From Allonocardiopsis opalescens (lineage in GTDB: Bacteria; Actinomycetota; Actinomycetes; Streptosporangiales; Streptosporangiaceae), in assembly GCF_003002095.1 (NCBI RefSeq), contig NZ_PVZC01000001.1, positions 930,001 to 994,000 of the forward strand: 64,000 nucleotides of DNA, in the 5' to 3' direction. This document shows, in pieces, positions 42,503-51,428 of the stretch. The notes below the pieces were generated by a model, which searched no databases, was not told the origin of the DNA, and worked only from the letters and a program-made list of their open reading frames with translations. Numbering within the stretch: the first letter of the stretch is position 1; each line of letters opens with the position of its first letter. The translations under genes and the position numbers were made by a program.

Positions 42503-43093
42503 ATGGAATCCCTCATCCTCAGCACAGCCGTGAGCTTCGGCGTCATCTTCGTGGCCGAACTCGGTGACAAGTCGCAGCTGATGGCGCTGACCTTCGCGAC
42601 GCGTTTCCGGGCGTGGCCGGTGCTGATCGGCATCACCCTCGCGACCTCCGTCGTGCACGCGCTGTCCGTCGGCATCGGTTACGGCCTGGGCGCCGCGCTG
42701 CCCACCGACTGGATCTCCGTCGCGGCCGGCGTCGCCTTCCTCGGCTTCGCCGTGTGGACGCTGCGCGGCGACACGCTCAGCGACGACGAGCGGGGGAGGG
42801 CCGCGCGCACCACCCGGTCGGCCGTCATCGCCGTGACCACCGCCTTCTTCCTGGCCGAACTGGGCGACAAGACCATGCTGGCCACCATCGTGCTGGCCAC
42901 CGACTACGGCTGGTTCGGCACCTGGCTCGGCTCGACGCTGGGCATGGTCGCCGCCGACGCGCTCGCCATCGTCGTCGGCCGCCAGATCGGCAAGCGCCTC
43001 CCCGAACGCGCCGTCGCCATCGGCGCCGCCGCCCTCTTCGCGGTCTTCGGCGCCTGGATCCTGGCCGAAGCGGTCCCCGCGGTGCTGGCCTGA
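42503..43093 (+). CDS. GDT1/TMEM165 (UPF0016) family cation transporter, probable Mn exporter
   Basis: 196 residues, six membrane helices in two homologous halves, each with the family motif E-x-G-D-[KR]: AELGDKSQ at 18-25 and AELGDKTM at 118-125. Family members (MneA, Gdt1, PAM71) move Mn2+ or Ca2+ across membranes; the bacterial MneA exports Mn. The Mn riboswitch in the leader supports Mn export here. The ATG at 42503 follows a pyrimidine-rich region without a clear Shine-Dalgarno, consistent with control in the leader. A strong hairpin ends the unit. Confidence 0.9.
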   Translation: MESLILSTAVSFGVIFVAELGDKSQLMALTFATRFRAWPVLIGITLATSVVHALSVGIGYGLGAALPTDWISVAAGVAFLGFAVWTLRGDTLSDDERGRAARTTRSAVIAVTTAFFLAELGDKTMLATIVLATDYGWFGTWLGSTLGMVAADALAIVVGRQIGKRLPERAVAIGAAALFAVFGAWILAEAVPAVLA

Positions 43094-43130
43094 GCCGCCA
43101 CCGGGGCGTCCCCGCCCCGGTGGCGGCTCA
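43091..43130 (+). terminator. Perfect 18-bp stem hairpin starting at the GDT1 stop codon
   Basis: TGAGCCGCCACCGGGGCG (43091-43108, including the stop) pairs perfectly with 43113-43130 across a TCCC loop. Confidence 0.8.
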
Positions 43131-43214
43131 GGCCAGGCCCGGCGCCCGGTCGCCGCGGGGCGGGCGGCGACGGTGGGGGCGCCAGACGGGGGCGTCGGCC
43201 GGATGCAGGAGTAC

Positions 43215-43303
43215 AGCCCCCGCCCACCCTGGGGGGCACCCCTAGGACCATCCTGCCGCCCTGGCTTGCGCACCGCGACGGGTTACCGGGCGGTTGTGGA
43301 CGG
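43215..43303 (-). repeat. Dispersed intergenic repeat, copy 1
   Basis: Reverse orientation. A GTCCACAACCGCCCGGTAA end (near 43300), a variable middle, then GGATGGTCCTAGGGGTGCCC and a CCCAGGG/GGGCGGGG end (near 43215). It fills part of the 358 bp gap (43094-43451), the rest of which holds the terminator and a promoter-like region with an ATCGTC-N9-GACGAT dyad around 43410-43430. Confidence 0.65.
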
Positions 43304-43451
43304 CGGGCCGCGCCGCGGACGGCTGTGGACGGCTCGCTTGACGCACCGGACGGCAACGGCCCGGGACCGGCCGTCCGGCGGCTTGATCCGTGATCACGCG
43401 GCAACCAGAATCGTCGAGTCGGCGGACGATCTCGGATAGGACGGGACCCAG

Positions 43452-44516
43452 ATGCGAGAACACCGAATCGCGGCCATACCGGGCGACGGCATCGGCAACG
43501 AGGTGCTGCCCGAGGCGCTGCGGGTGCTGGACCGGGTCGGCGCGGCGCACGGCTTCCGCCTGGCCGCGACCGTCCTCCCGTGGAGCTGCGAGCGCTACCT
43601 CACCGACGGCGCGATGATGCCCGCCGACGGACTCGACCGGCTCCGCGAGCACGACGCCGTCTTCCTGGGCGCCGTGGGCTACCCGGGCGTCCCCGACCAC
43701 GTGTCGCTGTGGGGGCTGCTCATCCCGATCCGGCGCGCCTTCGGCCAGTACGTCAACATGCGCCCGATCCGGCTCTTCGACGGCATCACCGGGCCGCTGC
43801 GCGACGCGACCCCGCGCATGGTCGACATGGTGGTGGTGCGGGAGAACAACGAGGGCGAGTACTCCGAGATCGGCGGCCGCCTCTACCAGGGCACCCCCGA
43901 GGAGTTCGCGGTTCAGCAGTCCACCTTCACCCGCCGCGGCACCGAGCGGATCATGCGCTTCGCCTTCGAACTCGCCGCCGAGCGCAGCGGCCGGGTGGCC
44001 AGCGCCACCAAGTCCAACGGCATCATCCACACCATGCCGTTCTGGGACGAGGTGTTCGGCGAGTTCGCCGCCGCCCACCCGGACCTGAGCACCGAGCAGC
44101 TGCACATCGACGCGCTCGCCGCCGGCTTCGTGCTCAATCCGGCCCGCTTCGACGTGATCGTCGCCTCGAACCTGTTCGGCGACATCCTGAGCGACCTCGG
44201 CGCCGCCGTGGCGGGCAGCATCGGGATCGCGCCATCGGCGAACCTCAACCCGTCCGGCTCCCATCCGTCCATGTTCGAACCGGTGCACGGCTCAGCGCCC
44301 GACATCGCCGGACGCGGCGTCGCCAACCCGATCGGGCAGATCTGGTCGGGCGCGCTGATGCTGCGGCACCTGGGCCACGAGGCCGCGGCCCGCGAGGTGG
44401 AGTCCGCCATCGAGACGGTGCTGGCCACCACGGACGCCCGCACCCCCGACCTGGGCGGCACCGCCTCCACCACCGAGATGACCGACGAGATCATCCGCGC
44501 CCTGCCCAGCGCCTGA
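43452..44516 (+). CDS. Tartrate/D-malate dehydrogenase (isopropylmalate dehydrogenase family)
   Basis: 354 residues of the beta-decarboxylating dehydrogenase family: AAIPGDGIGNEVLPEAL at the start, RENNEGEYSEIGG (substrate loop), ASATKSNGI with the catalytic Lys, and the metal-binding NLFGDILSDLGAAV. The VSLWGLLIPIRRAFGQYVNMRP and VLPWSCERYL segments are those of tartrate dehydrogenase/D-malate dehydrogenase (TtuC/DmlA) rather than LeuB. It oxidises and decarboxylates D-malate or tartrate with NAD. It is 4 kb from the GntR-controlled C4-acid-like cluster, but there is no direct link. Confidence 0.88.
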   Translation: MREHRIAAIPGDGIGNEVLPEALRVLDRVGAAHGFRLAATVLPWSCERYLTDGAMMPADGLDRLREHDAVFLGAVGYPGVPDHVSLWGLLIPIRRAFGQYVNMRPIRLFDGITGPLRDATPRMVDMVVVRENNEGEYSEIGGRLYQGTPEEFAVQQSTFTRRGTERIMRFAFELAAERSGRVASATKSNGIIHTMPFWDEVFGEFAAAHPDLSTEQLHIDALAAGFVLNPARFDVIVASNLFGDILSDLGAAVAGSIGIAPSANLNPSGSHPSMFEPVHGSAPDIAGRGVANPIGQIWSGALMLRHLGHEAAAREVESAIETVLATTDARTPDLGGTASTTEMTDEIIRALPSA

Positions 44517-44655
44517 CCGCCGCCCGGGACCGCCCGCGCCCGCTGGGCGGGGATTGCCGGGGCCGCGGTCGGACGTAATGCTCTGTTCATGGCGAATGGG
44601 CCGCGTCGGGCGCGCATTCCGCCGTCGGACGGGGCTGAATGGTGCTGTGGGTGAT

Positions 44656-46704
44656 ATGACGAACCGCCACCCGGGCGGCGGAAGGCCCGGACGGCTTCTC
44701 GGTGCGCTGTGCGGCGTGCTCGCGGCGGCGGCCGCGATCGGGGCCGGCGAACTGGTGTCGCTGCTGACGCGTCCGCAGGCGGCGCCGCTGATCGCGGTCG
44801 GCGGCGCCCTGATCGACGGTGCGCCGCAGCCGGTCGAGCAGTTCGTGATCGCGGTCTTCGGCGAGGCCGACCGGATCGTGCTGCTGGCCGCGATCTCCGC
44901 GGCGCTGGCCCTCTTCGCGGCGGTGATCGGCGTACTGGCCCGGCTCCGGATCTGGGCCGGCCTGCTCGGTGTCGTGGTGTTCGGCGCGATCGGAGTGACC
45001 GCCGCGCTCAGCCGGCCCGAGGCCGCACCGGCCGACGCCCTGCCCTCACTCGCCGGAACCGCCGCGGCCGGCCTGGTGCTGGTCGTGCTGACACGCCTGT
45101 CCGGTGGCGGCCCCGACCTGTCGGCCTGGCCCGCGGCGCCGCCACCGCCCGCCCGCCGGGCGACCGCACCGGTGCCGGAGACACGGGCCGAGGAAGCGCC
45201 GTCAGGGGGAGCGCGCGCCACCGCGCGATCCCGCGGACCGGGCCGGGATCCGCACACCGTGCGCCCTGACGGCGGCGCGGCCGGAGGGACCGATGCGCCG
45301 TCTGATCCGGGTCCGGTGCCGGCATCGGAGCGGGCAGCGTCGGGGCCGGACGCGACGCGGCCGGAAGGGCGGGCGGCGTCCGGTGTGGCGTCCGGATCGA
45401 GTTCGGCTTCAGGGCCGGAACAGGTGGCGTCGGCGGACGGCCTGGACGGAGCAGGACCGCACGGGGTGACGGCGGGAGCGGAGCCGGGAGCCGCGCCCGG
45501 ATCTGGTGGTGCGTCCGGCGACTCCGAGGCCCCGGAGCGCGGCGACGCCCGGCCGGAGCCGCCTCACGCCGGCCTGCCGCCGGTGATGCGTGCGGGTGGG
45601 CCGGGCGCGGCCGCCGCCTTCGACCGGCGGCGCTTCGTGCTGGCCGCCACCGCCACGGCGGTGCTGTCCGCGGGCGCGGCCGCCACCGGGATCGCGGTGG
45701 GCGCGGCCCGGTCCGAGGCCGGGGCGTCGCGGTCCGCGATCCGGCTGCCCGCGCCGGCGTCGCCGGCGGGTCCCGTCCCGGCCGGGGCGGACCTCGGCGT
45801 GCCGGGGGTGGAGCCCTTCACCACGCCCAGCGAGGACTTCTACCGGGTGGACACCGCGCTGGTGGTGCCGCAGCTCAACGCGATGCGCTGGCGGCTGCGG
45901 CTGCACGGCCAGGGCGTCCGCGAGCGCAGCTACACCTATGCCGACCTGCTGGCCCACCCCGGCCTGGTCGAGCGCGACGTCACGCTCGCGTGCGTGTCCA
46001 ATCCGGTGGGCGGGCCCTACGTCGGCAATGCGCGCTGGATCGGGGTGCCGCTGGGCGCGCTACTGCGCGAGGCGGGGGTGCGTCCGCCCTCGGAGGGCGG
46101 CCGCGCCGACCAGCTGGTCTCGCGCTCGTCGGACGGGATGACGATCGGCACCCCGGTCGAGGACGTGATGGACGGCCGCGACGCCATGCTCGCCATCGGC
46201 ATGAACGGGCGGCCGCTGCCCGTCGAGCACGGCTTCCCGGTGCGGATGGTGGTGCCGGGCCTGTACGGCTACGTGTCGGCGTGCAAGTGGCTGGTCGACC
46301 TGGAGCTGACCACCTTCGACGCCTTCGACGCCTACTGGGTGCCGCGCGGCTGGGCGGCGCGCGGGCCGATCAAGACCCAGTCGCGGATCGACACCCCCCG
46401 CCCCGGCAGCGGGATCCCGCCCGGGCGGGTGCCGATCGCGGGCGTCGCCTGGGCGCAGACGCGCGGCATCACCGCGGTGGAGGTGCGCGTGGACGGCGGC
46501 CCCTGGCGGCCCGCCCGGCTCGCGGCGGAGGACTCCGCCGACACCTGGCGCCAGTGGGTGCTGGACTGGGACGCCGCCCCGGGCGAGCACACCATCCAGG
46601 TCCGTGCCACCGACGGCGACGGCACCGTGCAGACCGAGCGCGAAGCGCCCCCCGCCCCCGACGGCGCCTCCGGCTGGCACACGATCGACGTCACCGTCGG
46701 CTGA
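44656..46704 (+). CDS. Membrane-fused molybdopterin-dependent oxidoreductase (sulfite-oxidase family)
   Basis: 682 residues in three parts: an N-terminal membrane region (residues ~14-150, four or five helices), a ~160-residue Ala/Gly/Pro-rich linker, then a TM/twin-Arg-like segment FDRRRFVLAATATAVLSAG and a sulfite-oxidase/YedY-type Moco domain with the ligand Cys446 in LACVSNPVGGPYVGNA. The C-terminal ~100 residues (AWAQTRGITAVEVRVDGGPW) form the dimerisation Ig-like domain. Actinobacterial members are annotated as molybdopterin-dependent oxidoreductases of unknown substrate, facing outside. The start is uncertain: ATG 44656 is preferred over upstream candidates at 44554-44578. Confidence 0.85.
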   Translation: MTNRHPGGGRPGRLLGALCGVLAAAAAIGAGELVSLLTRPQAAPLIAVGGALIDGAPQPVEQFVIAVFGEADRIVLLAAISAALALFAAVIGVLARLRIWAGLLGVVVFGAIGVTAALSRPEAAPADALPSLAGTAAAGLVLVVLTRLSGGGPDLSAWPAAPPPPARRATAPVPETRAEEAPSGGARATARSRGPGRDPHTVRPDGGAAGGTDAPSDPGPVPASERAASGPDATRPEGRAASGVASGSSSASGPEQVASADGLDGAGPHGVTAGAEPGAAPGSGGASGDSEAPERGDARPEPPHAGLPPVMRAGGPGAAAAFDRRRFVLAATATAVLSAGAAATGIAVGAARSEAGASRSAIRLPAPASPAGPVPAGADLGVPGVEPFTTPSEDFYRVDTALVVPQLNAMRWRLRLHGQGVRERSYTYADLLAHPGLVERDVTLACVSNPVGGPYVGNARWIGVPLGALLREAGVRPPSEGGRADQLVSRSSDGMTIGTPVEDVMDGRDAMLAIGMNGRPLPVEHGFPVRMVVPGLYGYVSACKWLVDLELTTFDAFDAYWVPRGWAARGPIKTQSRIDTPRPGSGIPPGRVPIAGVAWAQTRGITAVEVRVDGGPWRPARLAAEDSADTWRQWVLDWDAAPGEHTIQVRATDGDGTVQTEREAPPAPDGASGWHTIDVTVG

Positions 46705-46944
46705 CCCGCGCCCTCCGCGCACGCACCGCGTGTCAAACCGCCCGTCCACAGCCGCGCACCGCCCGGCCGCCCGCGCACAAGCGGCCGGCGAACGCCGCGC
46801 CGCGCACCGCGCGGCGGAAGAATGGACGTCGGGGGGCGCCCCCGCGGGGCCGCGGGCCCGACGTGCGTCGGGGGCGCGGCCGGGACCGTCGCCGGACGGA
46901 CGGTGCCCGGTCGGGTCCGTCCGGCCTCCGGGGCACCGTGGACG

Positions 46945-48024
46945 TCAGCCGGGGGAGGCCCCTTCCAGCCGGCCGATCCGCCGAATCTCCTCCAGCGGGT
47001 ACGGGGTCTCCCTGCTCTCGTGCCGGAGCGCGCGGAAGAAGTCCGCCATCACCGCGGCCAGCGGCGCGTGGCGGGCCAGGACGGCGGCGGCCGCCGCCGG
47101 GACCCCCAGCGGGCGCTCCCCTCGGGCGTAGGCGCGCACCCGCGCCTCGCGCTCCTCCGCCCCGGACCCGTACAAGGCGGTGACCAGCCAGTTCACCAGG
47201 TGGCTGACCGAGTAGCAGCGGTCGTAGGTCTGGTGCCGCTCCAAGAAGTCGGCCTCCTCGCGCGACAGCTCGAACCGGGAGGAGGTCGCGAGACCGTAGT
47301 CCGCGAAGTAGAGTCGCCGCCCGTCGGTCAGGATGTTCTCGAAGTGCGCGTCGAAGTGCAGGAGCCCCTGACCGTTCATGAACGAGACTCCGGCCTCCAG
47401 CTCCCTCTCCACCATGGCGCAGGCCCGGTCGGCCGCCTCGCCGCCCGTTTCGATCTGGACGCCCAGCCACTGGTGCACGTTGCTCGGGATGTACTCCAGG
47501 AACAGCGCCACGCTCGCCGACGACCGCCGGAGGGCATCGATCCGGCGGCGCACCTGCGCCCCGCCGCCCCAGTAGGCGACGGCCCGTTCCACGTCGGCCA
47601 GCTCCTCGGGGAGCGGCGCCGATCCGGGCAGCACCCGCCAGTGGTACATCAGCGGGAAGCCCTCGTAATCGCCCGCCAGCACCCAGTTCGTCGTCATGGT
47701 GTGCACGGCCGGCTCCCGCCATGCCCCCAGACCCGGCCCCCCGAGGCCGTACTGGCAGTAGACGGGCAGCTCGAACAGGTTCGCCGTGGACCGAGCGTTC
47801 TCCGGCCGCAGCTCCAGGTCGGTGAGGGGCACCCGCTTCACGAACACCGGGGTTCCGGCCACCTCCAGCAGGACCGAGGTCCCGCCGATGCCCGAACCGA
47901 GTGGCACGGCCGTGTCCAGGAGTTCGCCCAGCGCGCGGTCGCTGCGCAGAGCCAGCGCCGTGGAGACGGAACCGAAGGCCGCCAGACGCGCACAGCGCGA
48001 CATGTCGGGGAACCCCGCCTCCAC
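46945..48024 (-). CDS. Protein-kinase-like phosphotransferase
   Basis: About 359 residues with kinase-fold signatures: PLGSGIGGTSVLLEV (glycine-rich loop), VFVKRVP (ATP-binding Lys), LLHFDAHFENIL (catalytic loop, HxDxHxEN as in lipopolysaccharide- and choline-kinase-like proteins) and YFADYGLA (metal-binding Asp in place of DFG). The substrate is unknown; it may be a protein kinase or a small-molecule kinase. I start at a GTG at 48024 with GAGG upstream; an ATG at 48003 is equally reasonable. It is downstream of and collinear with the GntR gene, 124 bp away. Confidence 0.75.
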   Translation of the reverse strand: MEAGFPDMSRCARLAAFGSVSTALALRSDRALGELLDTAVPLGSGIGGTSVLLEVAGTPVFVKRVPLTDLELRPENARSTANLFELPVYCQYGLGGPGLGAWREPAVHTMTTNWVLAGDYEGFPLMYHWRVLPGSAPLPEELADVERAVAYWGGGAQVRRRIDALRRSSASVALFLEYIPSNVHQWLGVQIETGGEAADRACAMVERELEAGVSFMNGQGLLHFDAHFENILTDGRRLYFADYGLATSSRFELSREEADFLERHQTYDRCYSVSHLVNWLVTALYGSGAEEREARVRAYARGERPLGVPAAAAAVLARHAPLAAVMADFFRALRHESRETPYPLEEIRRIGRLEGASPG

Positions 48025-48148
48025 CGGGCCACCACCTCGATTCCGCGGCGGCCGCTCCGGCGGTCCGGCCTCACGCCGGCCAGGTGCGCGACGCCCTCGC
48101 GACCGCACTGTACGCCACGACCGCCGGATCCGTGCGACCGGCGGCGGC

Positions 48149-48829
48149 TCAGCCCGCCCGGGCCGCCGGGCCCGAGTCGGTGATCTGGTCGACGGTCGAG
48201 AGCATGTGCTCCTCGATGAGGCGCAGCAGCCGCTGCTCGTCGCCGTCGGCGATGGCGTCGACCAGCACCCGGTGCTCCTCGACCAGCTCGGCCGGCTCCG
48301 GGTAGCTCTCCTGCATCACGGTCAGGCACATCCGGGTCTCCACCAGCAGGGTCTCGGCCATCCGCTGCAGGCGGGTGTTGCCGGACAGCTGCACGAGGGT
48401 CTGGTGGAAGGCCTGGTCGGCGTCGCTCATCGCCACCCGGTCGCGCGACTCCGCCGCCTGCACCAGCCGGTCGAGCGCCGCGGTCAGCGCCACCAGGGCC
48501 TCGCCCCGGTTGCCCTGCATGATCAGCAGGCAGGCCGAACGCTCGACGGCCAGCCGCGCGTGGTAGATGTCGCGCACGTCGGCGGCGTCGAGGTCGATGA
48601 CGAACAGGCCGCGGTGGGTCTCGCTGCGCAGCAGCCCTTCCTGCACCAGCCGCTGCATCGCCTCGCGCAGCGGGCCGCGGCTCACCCCCAACTGCGCGGC
48701 CAGGCCCGTCTCGGTGAGCTGGTCGCCCGGGGCCAGCGAGCCGTACATGATCGCCGAACGCAGCTGGTTGGCGATGATGGCGGCGGTCGACTCCCGGGTG
48801 ACGGGTTCCAGTTCTCCAGGATCGCTCAT
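48149..48829 (-). CDS. GntR-family regulator (FadR/VanR subfamily)
   Basis: 226 residues: winged helix IANQLRSAIMYGSLAPGDQLTETGLAAQLGVSRGPLREAMQRLVQEGLL at the N-terminus and a helical FCD ligand domain (DIYHARLAVERSAC, AFHQTLVQLSGNTRL, EHRVLVDAIADGD, HMLSTVDQI). The ligand-domain residues Asp/His that hold a metal in FCD proteins (D in DADQAFH, and the HRVLVDA and EEHML histidines) are present. It is probably the local repressor: two ATTGTNGACAAT palindromes flank its cluster. The inducer is likely a small organic acid derived from the pathway. Confidence 0.88.
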   Translation of the reverse strand: MSDPGELEPVTRESTAAIIANQLRSAIMYGSLAPGDQLTETGLAAQLGVSRGPLREAMQRLVQEGLLRSETHRGLFVIDLDAADVRDIYHARLAVERSACLLIMQGNRGEALVALTAALDRLVQAAESRDRVAMSDADQAFHQTLVQLSGNTRLQRMAETLLVETRMCLTVMQESYPEPAELVEEHRVLVDAIADGDEQRLLRLIEEHMLSTVDQITDSGPAARAG

Positions 48830-48867
48830 GGCGGATACTGCACCTCGATCTTCAGTCGGTCATGACG

Positions 48868-49695
48868 TCACGGGCCCGGTGAGCCGTCCGGTCTCCCCGC
48901 CGGCCGCGAGCCGAACAGCGCCCCGAGCCCTTCGCGCGGAGTGTCGGCCCCCGCCAGGCGCAGCCCCTCCCAGATGCTCACCTGGTTGGCCGTCAGCACC
49001 GGCTTGCCGCACCGCTGCTCGAGGCCGGCCACCAGGCCCGCGGTGTGCAGGGCGGTGTCGGGCACCAGTACGGCGTCCGCGCCGGGGTGGTCGTTGGCGG
49101 CGACGAACGCGGCGACGTCGTCGCCGCGCAGTGTGCCGACCTCGGCCGCCGTGACGATGCCCCTGCTGCTCAGCGCCACCACCTCGATTCCGGCCACGTC
49201 GAGGAAGGCGACGAAGTGCTCGGCCACGTCATGCGGGTAGGTGGCGGCCACCGCGACCCGGCGCAGGCCCAGCCGGCGGGCCGCGCTCACGAAGGCGAAG
49301 GAGGTGGAGGTGGCGGGCGCGCCCGACGCCTCCTCGACCACGTGCAGCTGCCGCCGGGCGCCCTGCCAGCCGAACACGAAGCTGCCGCTGGTGCAGGCCC
49401 ACACGGCGGCGTCCACCCCGTGGGCGCGCAGCGACCGCGCCCCCTCGGCGAGCACGTCGTCGCCGCCGACGTCCAGCAGCGCGTCCACCCGGTGCGCGTC
49501 CTCGCGCATCAGGGTGTGCACGAGCGGCAGCCGGACGTCGCCGAGCAGCCGCTCCCAGGCCGGGTAGTCGTCCTCGGCGCTGTAGCCGGGGTACAGGAAG
49601 CCGACCGTCGGGACGGCCGCGCCGGGTGCGGCGTCCGAGGGCGCCGGGGCGCTCAGGGCCGTGCCGCCGGCCGGGTCGTCCACCGCACTCTCCAC
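48868..49695 (-). CDS. Asp/Glu-racemase superfamily protein, second catalytic Cys replaced by Asp
   Basis: 275 residues related to maleate cis-trans isomerases and arylmalonate decarboxylases. First catalytic cysteine is present (Cys101 in WACTSGSFVFG). The second one, Cys199 in the neighbouring paralogue (ISCTN), aligns here with Asp213 (VPDTALHT). Loss of one of the two bases rules out normal racemisation and suggests a different reaction. GGAGGAG before the GTG at 49695 fixes the start. One GntR-type palindrome lies 31 bp upstream. The paralogue at 49817 shares the ~250-residue fold but is well diverged. Confidence 0.82.
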   Translation of the reverse strand: MESAVDDPAGGTALSAPAPSDAAPGAAVPTVGFLYPGYSAEDDYPAWERLLGDVRLPLVHTLMREDAHRVDALLDVGGDDVLAEGARSLRAHGVDAAVWACTSGSFVFGWQGARRQLHVVEEASGAPATSTSFAFVSAARRLGLRRVAVAATYPHDVAEHFVAFLDVAGIEVVALSSRGIVTAAEVGTLRGDDVAAFVAANDHPGADAVLVPDTALHTAGLVAGLEQRCGKPVLTANQVSIWEGLRLAGADTPREGLGALFGSRPAGRPDGSPGP

Positions 49696-49725
49696 CGTGT
49701 CACTCCTCCGGGGCCTCGGCCCGTC

Positions 49726-49739
49726 GATTGTCGACAATC
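49726..49739. promoter_or_regulatory. GntR operator-like palindrome, site 1
   Basis: GATTGTCGACAATC is a perfect 14 bp palindrome between two racemase-family genes, 31 bp before the start of the 48868-49695 gene. It differs from site 2 by one central base. Confidence 0.75.
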
Positions 49740-49816
49740 TATCGTCCGCGACCGGATGAGGCTGGGAAAGGGCCGGGAAGCGGCTGGGAATGGCTCCCAG
49801 CCGCACCGGTCCGCCC

Positions 49817-50581
49817 TCAGGCGGCGGTCAGCGGGGTGGACTCCACCAGCCACTGCCCCTCGCCGAGCGCCCGCCAGCCCATCGCGTTCAGCGCCGACCA
49901 CATGGTCACCTGGTTGGCCGCCAGCACCGGCTTGCCGAGCTTGCGCTCCAGCGGGCCGATGATGTCGTAGGTGGCGACGTTGGTGCAGCTGATGTAGATG
50001 GCCTCCGCCTCCGGGCGGTCGACCTCCGTGACCGCCTGCACCACCTCCCGGTAGGTGACCTTCCAGATGTGGTTCAGCAGGCCCAGGCCGACACTGCCGA
50101 CCGTCTCGACCCCGTGCTCGTCCAGGAAGCCGAGGAGCCGTTCGGTGACGCTGTCGACGTAGGGGGTGACGACCGCGACCCGGCGCGCGTTGAGGGCGTT
50201 CAGGGCCTGGATCATCGCGCCGGAGGTGGTGGTGGCGGCGGGCGCGCCCGCCCCCAGGATGCTCTCGTGCAGCCGCCGCTCGCCTGCCGCCCCGTGCACG
50301 AAGCTGCCGGACGCGCAGGCGTAGGCCACCGCCAGCGGCTCCGGAGCGAGCAGGTCCTGGGTGGCGCGGCGCACCCGCTCGCCGTCGCTGAGCGCCGCCG
50401 CCATGTCGACCGTCACCGGGACCGGGACGAACGGCAGCCGGGTGACGTACAGCGACACGGAGTCGGGCGCCCAGCGCCACAGTTCGCGGTCGAGCGCGAA
50501 GTCGAAGGGCGCCACCACGCCGAGCCCGGTCTGGCCGGGCGGTTCGGGGCCGGAGAACATCTCCAGGACGTCAGTCGCCAT
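49817..50581 (-). CDS. Maleate cis-trans isomerase/Asp-Glu racemase family protein
   Basis: 254 residues with both catalytic cysteines of the superfamily: Cys89 in YACASGSFVHG and Cys199 in YISCTNVATYD. The spacing of the two and the GxP-rich ends match maleate isomerase and related decarboxylase/racemases, which act on dicarboxylic acids in the cytoplasm. Its operon-mate upstream is the DUF3830 gene (14 bp gap). No hydantoinase or nicotinate genes are visible in the window, so the substrate remains open. Confidence 0.85.
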   Translation of the reverse strand: MATDVLEMFSGPEPPGQTGLGVVAPFDFALDRELWRWAPDSVSLYVTRLPFVPVPVTVDMAAALSDGERVRRATQDLLAPEPLAVAYACASGSFVHGAAGERRLHESILGAGAPAATTTSGAMIQALNALNARRVAVVTPYVDSVTERLLGFLDEHGVETVGSVGLGLLNHIWKVTYREVVQAVTEVDRPEAEAIYISCTNVATYDIIGPLERKLGKPVLAANQVTMWSALNAMGWRALGEGQWLVESTPLTAA

Positions 50582-50595
50582 CCGCGGCCGCCCGC

Positions 50596-51087
50596 TCAGC
50601 CGCTGTGGCGCTGGTACAGGAGCCGCTCGCCGACGCTGCCCGAGCGCCAGACGTCATGGCACGCCTCGGCCATCTGGTCCAGGCCCTCGACGACGGTGGC
50701 GTAGACGTTGCCGGGAACCCAGCCGACATCGCCGTTCAGCAGCAGGTTGTTGCGGCCGTAGAAGATCGCCAGGTCGATGACGCCCGGGAGTTCGTGGATG
50801 CCCTGGTCCTCCTTGAAGCGCTGGTCGAGCATGCCGCCCGAGAACGAGAAGTACACGACATCGCCCGGGATGGGGGTGACGGTGGGGTTCTCGAGCCCGA
50901 TCTCGCCGGTGAAGCGCGGGACCATGGTGTACACCTCGTTGCGCGCGTACTTGGCGTGCTGGGCGTCGCCGCTGAGGGGCAGCGCGTTCCATACCGCCTC
51001 GCAGGTGCGCGGCGCCTCTTTGTCCAGCAGTTCCGCGACGCACGAGACACCGCGACTCTGCAGCGTGATGGACATCAACCGCGACAT
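50596..51087 (-). CDS. DUF3830 (cyclophilin-like) protein
   Basis: 163 residues matching DUF3830: SCVAELLDKEAPRTCEAVWNALPLSG, ENPTVTPIPGDVVYFSFSGG, LAIFYGRNNLL and the C-terminal helix GLDQMAEACHDVWRSGSV. The family has a cyclophilin-like barrel fold of unknown role and is found next to racemase-like, amidase and amidohydrolase genes. The ATG at 51087 has AAGGAG five bases upstream, favoured over a GTG at 51093. First gene of the leftward half of the GntR cluster. Confidence 0.82.
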   Translation of the reverse strand: MSRLMSITLQSRGVSCVAELLDKEAPRTCEAVWNALPLSGDAQHAKYARNEVYTMVPRFTGEIGLENPTVTPIPGDVVYFSFSGGMLDQRFKEDQGIHELPGVIDLAIFYGRNNLLLNGDVGWVPGNVYATVVEGLDQMAEACHDVWRSGSVGERLLYQRHSG

Positions 51088-51264
51088 CAGCACTCCTTAT
51101 CCGCTTTCGTGCGGGGTGGACGAACCGATCGGCACGGCCGCAGGGAGTTCTCGCCGAAGAGATCGCCAAAGGGTGCTCAGTCGCCGGCGACCCATGCGCG
51201 GTCGGGAAGACGGTCCGTGAGACACGGTCTTGACTTTGATCTCGCGCGAACTGCGAAGGTTGCC

Positions 51265-51298
51265 GATTGTTGACAATCATACGATTGCTTCTTAGCGT
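51265..51298 (+). promoter_or_regulatory. GntR operator-like palindrome (site 2) overlapping a promoter
   Basis: GATTGTTGACAATC (51265-51278) contains the -35 TTGACA (51270-51275); 17 bp later comes TAGCGT (51293-51298). So a regulator bound here would block a rightward promoter leading to the dehydrogenase and amidase genes, and it lies 178 bp from the divergent DUF3830 start. Confidence 0.78.
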
Positions 51299-51428
51299 GT
51301 CAATGCCCGTCCAGCGCCGCGAAGGCGCTGTTTACAAGGAGTTTTCGTGATCGCGAAGCCTTCCCGCCGCACACCGGCGAACGGCCTGTACACGGCCCCG
51401 CGGCCGTGCCCGGCCGGCGTCCGCGAGG

